Counted from the first letter of the stretch, positions 52,985 through 62,598 are shown. The stretch: DNA of 64,000 bases from Ignavibacteriales bacterium (GCA_003538625.1 DPRR01000006.1:434001-498000), one strand, 5' to 3'. Program-made: numbers and translations. Notes: generated by a model not told the origin, from the sequence alone.

Positions 52985-54397
52985 TCAATGCCATCCCATT
53001 AAGTTTGGCGGAATAAGTAAAAGCAATCCTAATAACATTAATATTATTTGCAAAGGTATAACCCACTTTGCCCATTTTTCCCACGGAACTTTTGCCATTG
53101 AAAGTGCACCCATTGTTACCGCAGAAGTTGGAATTATAATATTTGTGTACTCACCAAACTGAAAAGCTAAAATTGCCGTTTGTCTTGAGACTCCGGCTAA
53201 ATCTGCAAGCGGGGCCATTATGGGCATGGTCAGTGCCGCCTGTCCACTTCCTGAATGAACAAAAAAATTAATTATTGCCTGTACAGCAAACATTTTTTGC
53301 GATGCAAAAATTGGCGATGAGGATTGAATAAATGGCGCAAGTCCATAAAGAACTGTATCTATTATCTGTCCGTCTCTGGATATAACTAAAGTTGCTCTTG
53401 CAAGTGCTATGATAAGAGCTGTACCAACTAAATCTTTTGCACCTTCTATAAAACTTTTAATAAGAACATCGCTCTTTAATCCACCAATAATTCCAACTAC
53501 AATACCCATTATAAAAAACATACCTGCAATTTCTTCAATGTACCATCCTAACTCAACAACCCCCACAACAAGCATTATAAGAGAAAGAGAAAATGTTAAC
53601 AAAACAAGTTTGTGTCTTAGTGAAAATGAAGTGTTTCCGTTATAAATGTTATCAAAGTTTTCATTTTTTCTGCGATCGCTATCTTCAGCGAACATTGGAC
53701 TAATTTCAGGTTTGCGGGAAAGTTTTTTTACGTAGTAGAGTAGAAATAAAATTGCAACGGTGGTTGAAACTGCCCAGCATATAACACGATAACCAATTCC
53801 TGAAAATAGCGGTACGTCTGCAATCCCTTGTGCGATACCGACATTAAAAGGGTTTAAAAATGCACTGGCAAATCCAACATGCGCTCCAACAAGCGGGATA
53901 GCAACTCCAACAATAGAATCATAACCAAGAGCAAGACAGATTGGAACTATTATTAATACAAAGGGAATAATTTCTTCGTTCATTCCAAATGTTGCTCCAC
54001 CCAACGAAAACATAAGTATAAGAACAGGAATAAAGAATGTGCGAAGTGTTGCTGAGCTTTTATGAGCCTTGGCTAATTTAGTTATTAGTGAATTAATAGC
54101 ATCAGTTTTTGCAAGCACGTTAAAGGCCCCGCCTACAATAAGTACAAATCCAATTATTAATCCGGCTTCTACAAATCCTTTTAGTGGTGCAATAAATAAT
54201 GCAAAAAATCCTTGCGGGTTATTCTGAACATATTTAAATGAATTTTGAACGACAACTTCTTTTCCATTTACTATAGCACGTTCATATTGTCCACCGGGAA
54301 TAATCCATGTTAGCCCGGCTATTATAACTAATAGTGAAAAAATTAATAAGTAAGTGTTTGGAACACGAAACTTAAATTTCTTTTTTGCTTCATTCAT
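52985..54397 (-). CDS. YfcC-family membrane transporter
   Basis: 470 residues with about twelve membrane segments. Opening RVPNTYLLIFSLLVIIAGLT, then MFSLGGATFGMNEEIIPFVL, IPLVGAHVGFASAFLNPFNV, AIIN-FFVHSGSGQAALTMPI and LAFQFGEYTNIIIPTSAVTM are hallmarks of the YfcC family (related to C4-dicarboxylate and arginine/ornithine-type carriers). It may take up a small organic or amino acid. It overlaps the cyanophycinase-like gene by four bases. Substrate not deduced; context favours an amino acid or dipeptide. Confidence 0.85.
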   Translation of the reverse strand: MNEAKKKFKFRVPNTYLLIFSLLVIIAGLTWIIPGGQYERAIVNGKEVVVQNSFKYVQNNPQGFFALFIAPLKGFVEAGLIIGFVLIVGGAFNVLAKTDAINSLITKLAKAHKSSATLRTFFIPVLILMFSLGGATFGMNEEIIPFVLIIVPICLALGYDSIVGVAIPLVGAHVGFASAFLNPFNVGIAQGIADVPLFSGIGYRVICWAVSTTVAILFLLYYVKKLSRKPEISPMFAEDSDRRKNENFDNIYNGNTSFSLRHKLVLLTFSLSLIMLVVGVVELGWYIEEIAGMFFIMGIVVGIIGGLKSDVLIKSFIEGAKDLVGTALIIALARATLVISRDGQIIDTVLYGLAPFIQSSSPIFASQKMFAVQAIINFFVHSGSGQAALTMPIMAPLADLAGVSRQTAILAFQFGEYTNIIIPTSAVTMGALSMAKVPWEKWAKWVIPLQIILMLLGLLLLIPPNLMGWH

Positions 54398-55248
54398 TCA
54401 ATGACTTCTTTAGTTTTAAGATCAAACTTATCACCGCTTATTAAAATATGTAGTTTCATATCGCTTATTCCAAGATTGCCTTTTTTGTCCTCCCGAATAT
54501 TTTTTGAATTTGTCGGATCGTAAACTAAAACCTGATTGCTGCCATAAACTTCAAAAGTATCATAAGGATATACTATTATTGCAGTTGATTCATCAATAGC
54601 AACGCCTAACAGTTTTGGATGTTCAATTAATGCTGCAATAGTTCTGTTATGTCTTTTACGTTTAAGAAAATGCTGATCAATAATTACTGTTTTTAAGAAA
54701 CCAAATCCTTGTTTTGTTTCAATATTGTTTTTTTCTATTGTGATAAATGACCCTGTTGAATCATTGTGCAGCAGCTCATTACCTGTAATCATCACTTCGC
54801 TCATAACAGCAGCACCTGCACTTGATCCTCCTACCGTTCCCCCATTATTATAAATATCAAAAACCCTTTCTAATAATTTTGTGCCGAGCATATCACGAGT
54901 TAAATCACTCTGATCCCCACCTGTAAAAAAGACTGCATTAGCCCAATCCATTTTTTTTAGATTGGCTTCATCATCAGCCGTCTCCCGCGTAAATAAAATA
55001 TAATCTGCTTTTGCGCCTAAATTAGTAAATGTTTTTTGCTCTATTTCACTATTAAGTATTGGTTCAGAGCCGGCATTTGGAATTATTATAATCCGGGCAT
55101 CAGGTCCGCCTGAAAGTTCAACAAACTTTTTTTCAATATCATGAGTCTGTGCACCTCCAACAATAAGTAATTTACCTTTTGGCTGAGAATAGTTATTTAT
55201 ACTGAACGCAAAAATTAAAAGAAGCAGAAAGTAGAAAAAATTTTTCAT
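54394..55248 (-). CDS. exported cyanophycinase-like S51 peptidase
   Basis: 284 residues. Signal peptide (FYFLLLLIFAFSINNYS). The S51 fold is shown by LLIVGGAQTHD, RIIIIPNAGSEP, FFTGGDQSDL, the nucleophile Ser143 in GGSSAGAAVMS, and the following His in IIDQHFLKRKRHN with Arg/Lys-rich context. Cyanophycinase cleaves beta-Asp-Arg dipeptides from cyanophycin; other members cut short peptides with acidic residues. It is exported, so external polymer or peptides are the likely target. It overlaps neighbours by four bases on both sides, with M20 upstream. Confidence 0.84.
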   Translation of the reverse strand: MKNFFYFLLLLIFAFSINNYSQPKGKLLIVGGAQTHDIEKKFVELSGGPDARIIIIPNAGSEPILNSEIEQKTFTNLGAKADYILFTRETADDEANLKKMDWANAVFFTGGDQSDLTRDMLGTKLLERVFDIYNNGGTVGGSSAGAAVMSEVMITGNELLHNDSTGSFITIEKNNIETKQGFGFLKTVIIDQHFLKRKRHNRTIAALIEHPKLLGVAIDESTAIIVYPYDTFEVYGSNQVLVYDPTNSKNIREDKKGNLGISDMKLHILISGDKFDLKTKEVIE

Positions 55249-56348
55249 TTCGGTTGATCTTTCTTAACTAATTCAAGTGCTATTTCAGCTGATTTGATTA
55301 AATCTTCGATAAAAATAAATTCATCATTTGAGTGCGGATTTTGAGCACCAATACCAAGGTTGATTGATTCAATTCCTCTTCCGTTAAGTGAATTTGCATC
55401 ACTGCCGCCTAAAGAAATTTTGGGAGTGGGTTCTAATCCAACTTTTTTAATTGCTTTAACAGTTTCCTTAAAAACGAATGAATCTTCTTTAATTGTATAA
55501 GGAACAAAATCCCAAAAATAATCTATCTCTATCTTCGCCCCGATTTTTTCAGCCTCACCTTTAAAGATGTTTGCTAAAAGATTAAAATTATCTTCTGCTT
55601 TCTTTAGATTGAATGATCTTACTTCACCTTCAAGTTCAGTAAGTTCAGGAATAACATTTACAGCAGAGCCGCTGCTAAGTGTTCCGATATTCATTGTGGT
55701 TTCTTCATCAATTCTACCAAGCGGCAACCGGCTAATTGCTTTGGCTGCAACTTGCATTGAGTTGATACCTTTTTCCGGTGCGATTCCGGAATGAGATGCT
55801 CTACCAAAAATTTTAATCTTTAATCCAATTGCACCGCAAGCGGAAAAAATAAAATTACCGGGACGATAACCTGAATCAAATATAAATCCGTTTTTTATCT
55901 CGCCATTAATTCCCAAATACTTTGAACCAAAGAGAGTTGTTTCTTCGCAAGTTGTAAATGCAACAGTAAAATCTTTAACCGGAATTTTTTCTTTTGCAAT
56001 CTTTTCAAGAGCATAAAGTAAAACCGAAACTCCTACTCTGTTATCAACGCCAAGTACAGTATCACCCGAAGAGATAATTTTATCTTCAAGAATAATTGGT
56101 CTAACATTTTCAGTCGGACGTGCAGTATCCATATGTGAGAGCATCACAAATTTTCCACCGCTGCCAATTCTACATATCAGATTGCCTGTATTACTTTTTG
56201 TGAATTCTTTTGCGTTATCCTCGCTAACTGAATAACCCAGGTTTGAAAGAAATGATTTTATAAAATCTGCGATTGGTTTTTCATTGCCGGAGAGTGCGTT
56301 AATTTTGGCAACCTCTAAGAAAAGATCTATTAATCTTTGATTGTTCAT
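55245..56348 (-). CDS. M20-family peptidase (PepT/tripeptidase-like)
   Basis: 367 residues. Metal-ligand motifs: MLSHMDTARP (first His-x-Asp), GDTVLGVDNRVGV (bridging Asp), CEETTLFGSKYL (catalytic Glu-Glu), IFDSGYRPGN and NPHSNDEF (last His). Family M20, closest in pattern to PepT/YqjE aminotripeptidases. No signal peptide, so cytoplasmic. It begins a four-base-overlapping run of peptidase, cyanophycinase-like and transporter genes and probably finishes peptides imported here. Confidence 0.87.
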   Translation of the reverse strand: MNNQRLIDLFLEVAKINALSGNEKPIADFIKSFLSNLGYSVSEDNAKEFTKSNTGNLICRIGSGGKFVMLSHMDTARPTENVRPIILEDKIISSGDTVLGVDNRVGVSVLLYALEKIAKEKIPVKDFTVAFTTCEETTLFGSKYLGINGEIKNGFIFDSGYRPGNFIFSACGAIGLKIKIFGRASHSGIAPEKGINSMQVAAKAISRLPLGRIDEETTMNIGTLSSGSAVNVIPELTELEGEVRSFNLKKAEDNFNLLANIFKGEAEKIGAKIEIDYFWDFVPYTIKEDSFVFKETVKAIKKVGLEPTPKISLGGSDANSLNGRGIESINLGIGAQNPHSNDEFIFIEDLIKSAEIALELVKKDQPK

Positions 56349-56448
56349 CTGTAACTCTAATTACAAATTGATTATTTGTTGTAATAACTATTACAGAGTT
56401 ACGAAAAATATTTACTTAAGTCAAGAATATTTTTAAAAATTATAAAAA

Positions 56449-56802
56449 TTAATCCTCTTCACTATAAGAATCTAAATCTCCTTTTTTGATATATCCATCT
56501 TTTATTAAACCTTCCCGGGATCTATAAAGAACAAGTGTTAATTCATTAGTTTCATAGTAGCCAGTGGATTCGATTCTAACACCATTTAGTTCTTTGCTCA
56601 CTTTTACTTTAGCGATTAATTTATCATTATCAATAAGTGATTGATCAAATTTTGTCTTCTTGCCCTGTAGATTTGCCAATGCCCAATAAACACCCTTTTT
56701 AGCATTTACTAATAATGACTCAATATCGTTTTCTGTCTTTGATTGTGCATATATATTGAACGTCAGAAAAATGAATGATAGAACTAACAAATAAACTTTC
56801 AT
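56449..56802 (-). CDS. hypothetical exported protein
   Basis: 117 residues, not recognised. The ATG at 56802 has GAGAGGG four bases upstream and starts a signal peptide (KVYLLVLSFIFLTFNIYAQ); an upstream in-frame extension of 33 residues is unlikely. The mature part (about 20-117) begins KTENDIESLLVNAKKGVYWA and has alternating charged strands (KLIAKVKVSKELNGVRI) with YETNELTLVLYRS and an acidic end (YSEED). It lies alone, divergent from the TetR gene across a shared promoter region. Function unknown. Confidence 0.68.
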   Translation of the reverse strand: MKVYLLVLSFIFLTFNIYAQSKTENDIESLLVNAKKGVYWALANLQGKKTKFDQSLIDNDKLIAKVKVSKELNGVRIESTGYYETNELTLVLYRSREGLIKDGYIKKGDLDSYSEED

Positions 56803-56894
56803 AAAACCCTCTCTTTCTTTAATTCCATTATAAATTTCATAAATATTAATATTATCTGCAATAAGTGACTTAAAACATATTGAGACTTTACCCC

Positions 56895-56923
56895 TTGACA
56901 TCAGGTTTATTAATTTTTAATTT
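56895..56923 (+). promoter_or_regulatory. sigma-70-like promoter of the efflux operon
   Basis: TTGACA (56895-56900, perfect -35) followed after 17 bases by TAATTT (56918-56923, four of six to TATAAT), 39 bases before the TetR ATG. Spacing and strand fit. No experimental support, but the -35 is unusual in this AT-rich window. Confidence 0.5.
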
Positions 56924-56951
56924 GGAAACCAGAAAAACGAAATTAGTTTCC
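56924..56951. promoter_or_regulatory. inverted repeat, candidate TetR operator
   Basis: GGAAAC (56924-56929) and GTTTCC (56946-56951) are exact complements with a 16-base spacer, directly after the promoter -10 and before the TetR gene. An inner GAAATTAGTTTC is 10 of 12 symmetric. Autoregulation by the TetR protein is a reasonable inference. Confidence 0.5.
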
Positions 56952-56961
56952 GAGAGGACAG

Positions 56962-57570
56962 ATGGAAGAGAAAAATAAAATAATTGAACAAACAGAGGAT
57001 AAATTTTTCCGGGATGGTTTTTATAAAACCACAATGGATGAAATTGCTGCTGAATTGAGAATGAGCAAAAAGACAATCTATAAATTCTTTCCTTCCAAAG
57101 ATGATCTGGTAATGGCAATTGCCAATCATTTTATGAAACGCATGAAAAGTAAAATAGTGCCCGCTTTGAGTTCTGATAAAAATGCAATAGAAAAACTGGA
57201 GGAATTAATAAAGATTCTTGCTAAAGGCTCTGAAAAGATTACTCTGCAAAGAATGGAAGAAATAAGAAGGTATTATCCAAGTTTGTGGGATGAAATTGAC
57301 AAGTTTAGAACACAAATGATGTTTGGAAATATTACAAAAGTTATAGATCAGGGTAAAAAAGAAGGATTATTTATTGACTATCCGACCGACATTGTAATGA
57401 ATGTACTTGTTGCTTCAGTAAGGAATGTTGTAAATCCAGAATTTATTCTCAATAACAATTTCTCAATCATTGAAGCAGCCCGTTATGCATTTAAAATAAT
57501 TATTGGCGGAATTGTAACTGAAAAAGGAAAGAAAATTTTTAACAAAACAATTAATAAGATTGAATCATGA
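56962..57570 (+). CDS. TetR-family repressor of the efflux operon
   Basis: 202 residues. N-terminal TetR HTH (about 10-55): KIIEQTEDKFFRDGFYKTTM, DEIAAELRMSKKTIYKFF and PSKDDLVMAI. The C-terminal ligand domain is all-helical. GAGAGG lies before the ATG, and the stop TGA overlaps the next gene's ATG (ATGA), so it heads the operon TetR-TolC-HlyD-ABC-ABC-permease-permease. E. coli CecR is next to the related ybhGFSR. Ligand unknown. Confidence 0.9.
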   Translation: MEEKNKIIEQTEDKFFRDGFYKTTMDEIAAELRMSKKTIYKFFPSKDDLVMAIANHFMKRMKSKIVPALSSDKNAIEKLEELIKILAKGSEKITLQRMEEIRRYYPSLWDEIDKFRTQMMFGNITKVIDQGKKEGLFIDYPTDIVMNVLVASVRNVVNPEFILNNNFSIIEAARYAFKIIIGGIVTEKGKKIFNKTINKIES

Positions 57571-58829
57571 AAAAACTTTTTGTATTAACTTTAATACTTT
57601 TAAGCTTTGATTATGGATATTCTCAGACCCGGATAACATTAGATGAATGTTATTCGAAAGCCTACGCAAACTATCCTCTGATCAAACAAAAAGAGTATGT
57701 TATGCAGAGCAAAGACTATAATGTTAGTAATGTCTGGAAAGGATATCTTCCACAGATAACGATAAATGGTCAGGCAACTTATCAGTCAGATGTCACATCG
57801 CTTCCGATTTCACTTCCGGGAATAAAAATTGAATCATTAACTAAAGATCAGTACAAAGCGTATGCTGATGTCTCCCAGGTGATTTATGACGGAGGGATGA
57901 TGAGTTCACAGGCTGATATTCAAAAATCATTAGCAAAGGTTGATGACCAAAAACTGGAAACAGAATTGTTAAAAGTAAAAGAAAGTGTAAATCAAATTTA
58001 CTTTGGAATTTTGTCGCTCGATCAACAGCTTAAGCAAATTGAATTAATTAAAAATGATTTGAATGAAAGCCTGTCAAAATTAAACGCATCATTTGAAAAT
58101 GGAATTGCAACTAAAACAAATGTTGATATTTTGAAAGCAGAGGTTTTAAATACTGAGCAAAGATTTATTGAATTGATGTCGTCACGAAAAGCTTACTTAA
58201 ATATGTTAAGTTTATTTATTAATTCAAGATTGGATGATTCAACAACTTTTGCTATACCGCCAGCGGAAAACATTACATCACAAAGCGAAATAAACAGACC
58301 GGAATTAAAAATGTTTTCTTATCAACGTGATATGCTAGAAAATCAGCGCGGTTTGACAATCGCAAAGATTCTGCCAAAAGCCAGTTTATTTTTTCAGGGC
58401 GGCTATGGTAAACCGACTCTTGACATGTTAAAAAATGATTTTGACTGGTACTACATTGCAGGCGCAAGGTTAACGTGGTCATTATCAAATCTTTATACTC
58501 AAAGCAATGAAAATGAACTTAATGAACTGAATAAATATATTATTGATTCACAAAAAGAAACGTTTCTTCTTAACACTAATATCGCTGTTGAACAGCAGTT
58601 AATAGAAATCAACAAACTAAAAGAACTAATTAATGTAGATAAAGAAATAATAGATCTAAGAACATCAATTAAAGAGGCTGTAAGATCACAGCTTGAGAAT
58701 GGAGTAGTTACTTCAAGCGATTACATACGTGAATTAAATTCAGAAGACCGCGCCAGACAAAACTTAGCAATTCATACAATCCAATTACTGATGGTACAGT
58801 ATAAATATAAATTAACAATTGGATATTAA
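57567..58829 (+). CDS. TolC-family outer-membrane efflux protein
   Basis: 420 residues. Signal peptide (LFVLTLILLSFDYGYSQ). OEP repeats: TLDECYSKAYANYPLIKQKE, VSQVIYDGGMMSSQADIQKS and LNASFENGIATKTNVDILKA in the first half, TWSLSNLYTQSNENELNELN and VRSQLENGVVTSSDYIREL in the second. Two long coiled coils and a barrel are expected. It gives the outer-membrane channel of the ABC exporter; its start overlaps the TetR stop. In E. coli, tolC is not in the ybh operon. Confidence 0.88.
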   Translation: MKKLFVLTLILLSFDYGYSQTRITLDECYSKAYANYPLIKQKEYVMQSKDYNVSNVWKGYLPQITINGQATYQSDVTSLPISLPGIKIESLTKDQYKAYADVSQVIYDGGMMSSQADIQKSLAKVDDQKLETELLKVKESVNQIYFGILSLDQQLKQIELIKNDLNESLSKLNASFENGIATKTNVDILKAEVLNTEQRFIELMSSRKAYLNMLSLFINSRLDDSTTFAIPPAENITSQSEINRPELKMFSYQRDMLENQRGLTIAKILPKASLFFQGGYGKPTLDMLKNDFDWYYIAGARLTWSLSNLYTQSNENELNELNKYIIDSQKETFLLNTNIAVEQQLIEINKLKELINVDKEIIDLRTSIKEAVRSQLENGVVTSSDYIRELNSEDRARQNLAIHTIQLLMVQYKYKLTIGY

Positions 58830-58848
58830 TAACAATTAAGAGACTAAC

Positions 58849-59748
58849 ATGAAAAATAAATTAATACTCATTTCTTATTTAGCTTTATCTATTCTTTTAT
58901 TCTCCTGCTCAAATGATAATGGAGATTTTGATGCGACAGGAACATTTGAATCAGAAGAAGTAATTGTTTCTGCTGAAGCGATGGGAAAGCTTGTGTTTTT
59001 TAATGTTGAAGAAGGAATGAATCTTAAAAAAGATCAAATTGTTGCTGTTGTGGATACTACACAATTATATCTTAAGAAAAAGCAGCTTGAATCGACAATT
59101 AAATCAGTCTTGGTAACGCAGCCGGATATTCCAACTCAATTGGCATCTATCAAAGAACAAATAACAACAACTGAAAGAGAAAAAGTCAGAATTGAAAATC
59201 TTGTTAAAACTAATGCTGCCACAACCAAGCAACTGGATGATATAAACTCACAGCTTGAAGTTCTAACTAAACAGTATGATGCTGCTAAATCCAGTTTAAC
59301 AATTACTAAGCAGGGAATTATAAGTCAAACACTTCCATTAAAAACACAGGTTGAACAAATTCAAGATCAAATAAATAAAAGCATAACTAAAAATCCTGTT
59401 GACGGAACAGTATTGACCCGTTATGCAATGCAAAACGAAATTACGTCAAATGGAAAAGCACTTTATAAAATTGCTGATTTATCCGAAATGATTTTGCGGG
59501 CATATATTAATGGTGATCAGCTTGCTCAGATTAAACTTGGTCAAAAAGTAAAAGTGTTTGTGGATAAGGGTGATGGTCAACAGAAAGAATTAAGCGGAGA
59601 TATTTATTGGGTATCTTCAAAAGCGGAGTTTACTCCTAAGACAATACAAACTAAGGATGAGCGTGCAAATCTTGTTTATGCAATCAAAGTTAAAGTTATA
59701 AACGATGGTTATCTTAAGATAGGTATGTATGGAGAAGTAAAATTCTAA
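58849..59748 (+). CDS. HlyD-like membrane-fusion lipoprotein
   Basis: 299 residues. The signal peptide ends in a lipobox LLFSC with Cys20, so the protein is a likely lipoprotein tethered to the inner membrane, unlike the transmembrane anchor of most HlyD adaptors. Biotinyl-like region FESEEVIVSAEAMGKLVFFN, a coiled coil about 85-175 (QLASIKEQITTTEREKVRIE, NAATTKQLDDINSQLEVL), and a beta-barrel part VKVFVDKGDGQQKELSG. It corresponds to YbhG and links the ABC pump to TolC. Confidence 0.87.
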   Translation: MKNKLILISYLALSILLFSCSNDNGDFDATGTFESEEVIVSAEAMGKLVFFNVEEGMNLKKDQIVAVVDTTQLYLKKKQLESTIKSVLVTQPDIPTQLASIKEQITTTEREKVRIENLVKTNAATTKQLDDINSQLEVLTKQYDAAKSSLTITKQGIISQTLPLKTQVEQIQDQINKSITKNPVDGTVLTRYAMQNEITSNGKALYKIADLSEMILRAYINGDQLAQIKLGQKVKVFVDKGDGQQKELSGDIYWVSSKAEFTPKTIQTKDERANLVYAIKVKVINDGYLKIGMYGEVKF

Positions 59749-59753
59749 TTATC

Positions 59754-60668
59754 ATGAATGCAATCGAATTAAATAATATCACTAAAACTTATACTACAAA
59801 AAATAATATTATCAATGCAGTTGATGATATTTCATTTTCGGTTGATGAGGGTGAGCTTTTCGGATTAATAGGGCCGGATGGATCAGGAAAGACTTCAATC
59901 TTTAGAATCCTAACTACTGTTTTGCTTGCTGATAAAGGCACCGCAACTGTAATGGGTCTTGATGTTCTAAAAGATTTTAAGGCCATCAGAACTATTGTTG
60001 GTTATATGCCGGGCAGATTTTCGCTTTATCAGGATTTAACCGTTGAGGAAAATCTTAATTTCTTCGCAACAATTTTTAATACAACAATTCAAGAAAATTA
60101 TGATTTAGTCGCTGACATTTATAAACAGCTTGAGCCATTTAAAAACAGACGCGCTGGAAAACTTAGCGGCGGAATGAAACAGAAACTAGCACTTAGTTGT
60201 GCATTAATTCACAAACCTAAAGTTCTGTTCCTGGATGAACCCACGACAGGCGTTGATCCGGTTTCAAGAAAAGAATTCTGGGAAATGTTAAAACGATTGA
60301 AGACCCAAGGTATTAGTATTCTTGTTTCAACACCATATATGGATGAAGCAAATTTGTGTGACAGAATTGCACTTATTCAAACCGGAAAAATATTAGAAAT
60401 TGATACACCACAAAATATCGTTAACAGATTTGATAAAAATCTATATGCTGTTAAATCAAAAAGCATGTTCAATCTGTTAAATGATTTACGAGCTTACTCC
60501 AAAACAGAATCTTGTTTTGCATTTGGACAATATCATCATCTCGTTTTAAATGAAAAGTATCCTGACATAAATGAATTGAAATCATATTTAAAAAATCACA
60601 CTGAAATTGAGATTGAACTAGTTAAACCCGGAATCGAAGATCGCTTTATGCAACTGATGAAAAAATAA
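59754..60668 (+). CDS. ABC transporter ATPase, first of two
   Basis: 304 residues. Walker A GPDGSGKTS, signature KLSGGMKQKLA, Walker B VLFLDEPTTGVDP, and the C-terminal DrrA/YbhF-like tail with QNIVNRFDKNLYAVK. It matches the first half of the double ATPase YbhF; in this organism the halves are separate genes. The start ATG follows the adaptor stop after five bases. Standard ATPase motifs suggest normal hydrolysis. Confidence 0.9.
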   Translation: MNAIELNNITKTYTTKNNIINAVDDISFSVDEGELFGLIGPDGSGKTSIFRILTTVLLADKGTATVMGLDVLKDFKAIRTIVGYMPGRFSLYQDLTVEENLNFFATIFNTTIQENYDLVADIYKQLEPFKNRRAGKLSGGMKQKLALSCALIHKPKVLFLDEPTTGVDPVSRKEFWEMLKRLKTQGISILVSTPYMDEANLCDRIALIQTGKILEIDTPQNIVNRFDKNLYAVKSKSMFNLLNDLRAYSKTESCFAFGQYHHLVLNEKYPDINELKSYLKNHTEIEIELVKPGIEDRFMQLMKK

Positions 60669-60740
60669 ATGTCCACTTAGTGGTTTTGTATCCTAGTGGC
60701 AGAAAAGGTCCATCGCCACAAAGACACCAAGAAAGAAACA
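60668..60740. repeat. GTGG/CCAC repeat between the two ATPase genes
   Basis: The gap holds CCTAGTGG ... CCACAAAGACACCAAG and related words (CCACTTAGTGG), the same type as at 1-85. The run is read through by the operon. A GTG within it opens the frame, but the real start of the second ATPase is at 60741. Confidence 0.5.
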
Positions 60741-61487
60741 ATGGCAGAAAAAGAAGTTGTAATAAAAACAAATAAGCTCACAAAAAAATTTGGTGACTTT
60801 GTTGCCGTGAGTGAAATTACTTTTGAAGTTTTTAAAGGAGAGATATTTGGTTTTCTTGGTGCAAACGGTGCCGGTAAAACAACTGCAATGAAAATGTTAA
60901 TCGGAATTTCAAAACCTAGCAGCGGTACCGCAAACATTGCCGGTTTTGATGTATATAAAAACACAGAAAGTATAAAAAAAAGTATTGGATACATGAGTCA
61001 AAAGTTTTCCTTATATGAAGATTTAACTATTAAAGAAAATATAATTCTGTTTGGCGGAATATATGGATTGAATGATTATGATATTGAAACCAAATGCAAT
61101 GGGCTACTGGAAAAATTAAATTTACAAAATGATGCTGATAAGTTAGTGAACTCTTTGCCGCTTGGCTGGAAACAAAAACTGGCATTCAGTACTGCAATTT
61201 TTCACATGCCTAAAATTGTTTTTCTTGATGAACCAACCGGCGGAGTTGATCCTATTACAAGAAGACAATTTTGGGATATGATTTATGAAGCTGCCCACAA
61301 TGGAATAACCGTTTTTGTAACTACACATTATATGGAAGAAGCTGAATACTGTGATCGGGTTTCAATTATGGTTGATGGCAGAATTGAAGCTTTAGATTCA
61401 CCGGAAAATTTAAAAAAACAATTTAATGCAGCTACAATGGATGATGTTTTTTTAATGCTTGCAAGAAAGGCTAAAAGAGGAGATTGA
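60741..61487 (+). CDS. ABC transporter ATPase, second of two (degenerate signature)
   Basis: 248 residues. Walker A GANGAGKTT and Walker B IVFLDEPTGGVDP are normal, but the ABC signature is SLPLGWKQKLA instead of LSGGQ; the same change is found in the second ATP-binding domain of YbhF/RbbA-type double ATPases, so this is the YbhF second half as a separate gene. I use the ATG giving MAEKEVVIKT; the longer GTG form would lie within a repeat. Asymmetric ATP sites are expected for the pair. Confidence 0.9.
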   Translation: MAEKEVVIKTNKLTKKFGDFVAVSEITFEVFKGEIFGFLGANGAGKTTAMKMLIGISKPSSGTANIAGFDVYKNTESIKKSIGYMSQKFSLYEDLTIKENIILFGGIYGLNDYDIETKCNGLLEKLNLQNDADKLVNSLPLGWKQKLAFSTAIFHMPKIVFLDEPTGGVDPITRRQFWDMIYEAAHNGITVFVTTHYMEEAEYCDRVSIMVDGRIEALDSPENLKKQFNAATMDDVFLMLARKAKRGD

Positions 61488-61494
61488 TTTTATT

Positions 61495-62598
61495 ATGAAG
61501 CAGTTTTTTTCATTCATAAAAAAAGAATTTCATCACATTCTGCGCGATAAACGCTCGATGCTGGTACTGCTGGGATTACCTGTTGTGCAATTAATTATTT
61601 TCGGTTTTGCTATTACAACTGAAACTCGAAATTGTAATATCGCCATACTGGACAATTCTAAAGATGAGGCAACGCAAAACTTAATAACTCGAATCGAAAG
61701 CAGCTCATATTTTGATATAGACAAAACTCTTTCATCAGATAACCAGATAGAAAAAGCTTTTAAAACAGGGCGGATAAAATTAGCAATCATCTTTCAGCCA
61801 AATTTTCAGAACGAACTTATGCATAACAACAAAGCTCAACTTCAAATTGTTACTGATGCTTCTGACCCTAATCAGGCAAATACTTTAACATATTATGTAA
61901 GTGCTATTGTTATGGAATATCAGAAGGAATTAAATCAAAATAAAAATCTGCCCTATACCATTAACTCAGAAATAAGAATGCTGTACAATCCTCAGTTAAA
62001 AGGCGAGTATAGTTCAGTGCCGGGTGTGATGGGAATGATTCTTCTCTTAATCTCCGCGATGATGACTTCAATTTCGATAGTAAGAGAAAAAGAAATGGGA
62101 ACAATGGAAGTCCTGCTTGTTTCCCCTCTTAAACCCTGGATAATTATAGTAAGTAAAGTCATTCCCTATTTTATTATATCATTGATAAACGTTATAACAA
62201 TTTTGTTAATTAGTGGTTGGGTTTTTGGCATTCCTATAGTAGGAAGCATTTTTCTTTTAAGTCTTGTAACTATTTTTTATATAATCTGCGCATTAGCGCT
62301 GGGAATACTTATTTCAACTGTAACAAGTTCTCAACAAGCTGCAATGATAATTTCTTTAATTGGATTAATGCTTCCTGTAGTAATGCTTAGTGGCTATGCT
62401 TTTCCGATAGCAAACATGCCGGTAATATTGCAGGTTATATCAAATTTAATTCCTGCAAAGTGGTATATCATAATGGTAAAAAATATTATGATAAAAGGAC
62501 TTGGTTTTTTGGATATCTGGAAAGAGATATTGATAATATTTGGGATGACAACTTTTTTTCTATTAGTAAGTTTAAAAAGATTTAAAATCAGATTGTAA
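61495..62598 (+). CDS. ABC-2 permease, YbhS-like
   Basis: 367 residues. N-terminal membrane segment in HHILRDKRSMLVLLGLPVVQ then LIIFGFAI, a long periplasmic domain (about 40-180: CNIAILDNSKDEATQNL, GRIKLAIIFQPNFQNEL), then five segments, with MGTMEVLLVSPLKPW and NLIPAKWYIIMVKNIM typical of the ABC-2 drug/lipid export subfamily. Start ATG at 61495; AGGAG lies 12 bases upstream. The stop TAA shares its last base with the next ATG. Confidence 0.88.
   Translation: MKQFFSFIKKEFHHILRDKRSMLVLLGLPVVQLIIFGFAITTETRNCNIAILDNSKDEATQNLITRIESSSYFDIDKTLSSDNQIEKAFKTGRIKLAIIFQPNFQNELMHNNKAQLQIVTDASDPNQANTLTYYVSAIVMEYQKELNQNKNLPYTINSEIRMLYNPQLKGEYSSVPGVMGMILLLISAMMTSISIVREKEMGTMEVLLVSPLKPWIIIVSKVIPYFIISLINVITILLISGWVFGIPIVGSIFLLSLVTIFYIICALALGILISTVTSSQQAAMIISLIGLMLPVVMLSGYAFPIANMPVILQVISNLIPAKWYIIMVKNIMIKGLGFLDIWKEILIIFGMTTFFLLVSLKRFKIRL

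Noticed and set aside
54394..55248. Firm claim that the organism uses cyanophycin
   Set aside because: S51 family members have several substrates and no other cyanophycin-specific gene was recognised in the window.
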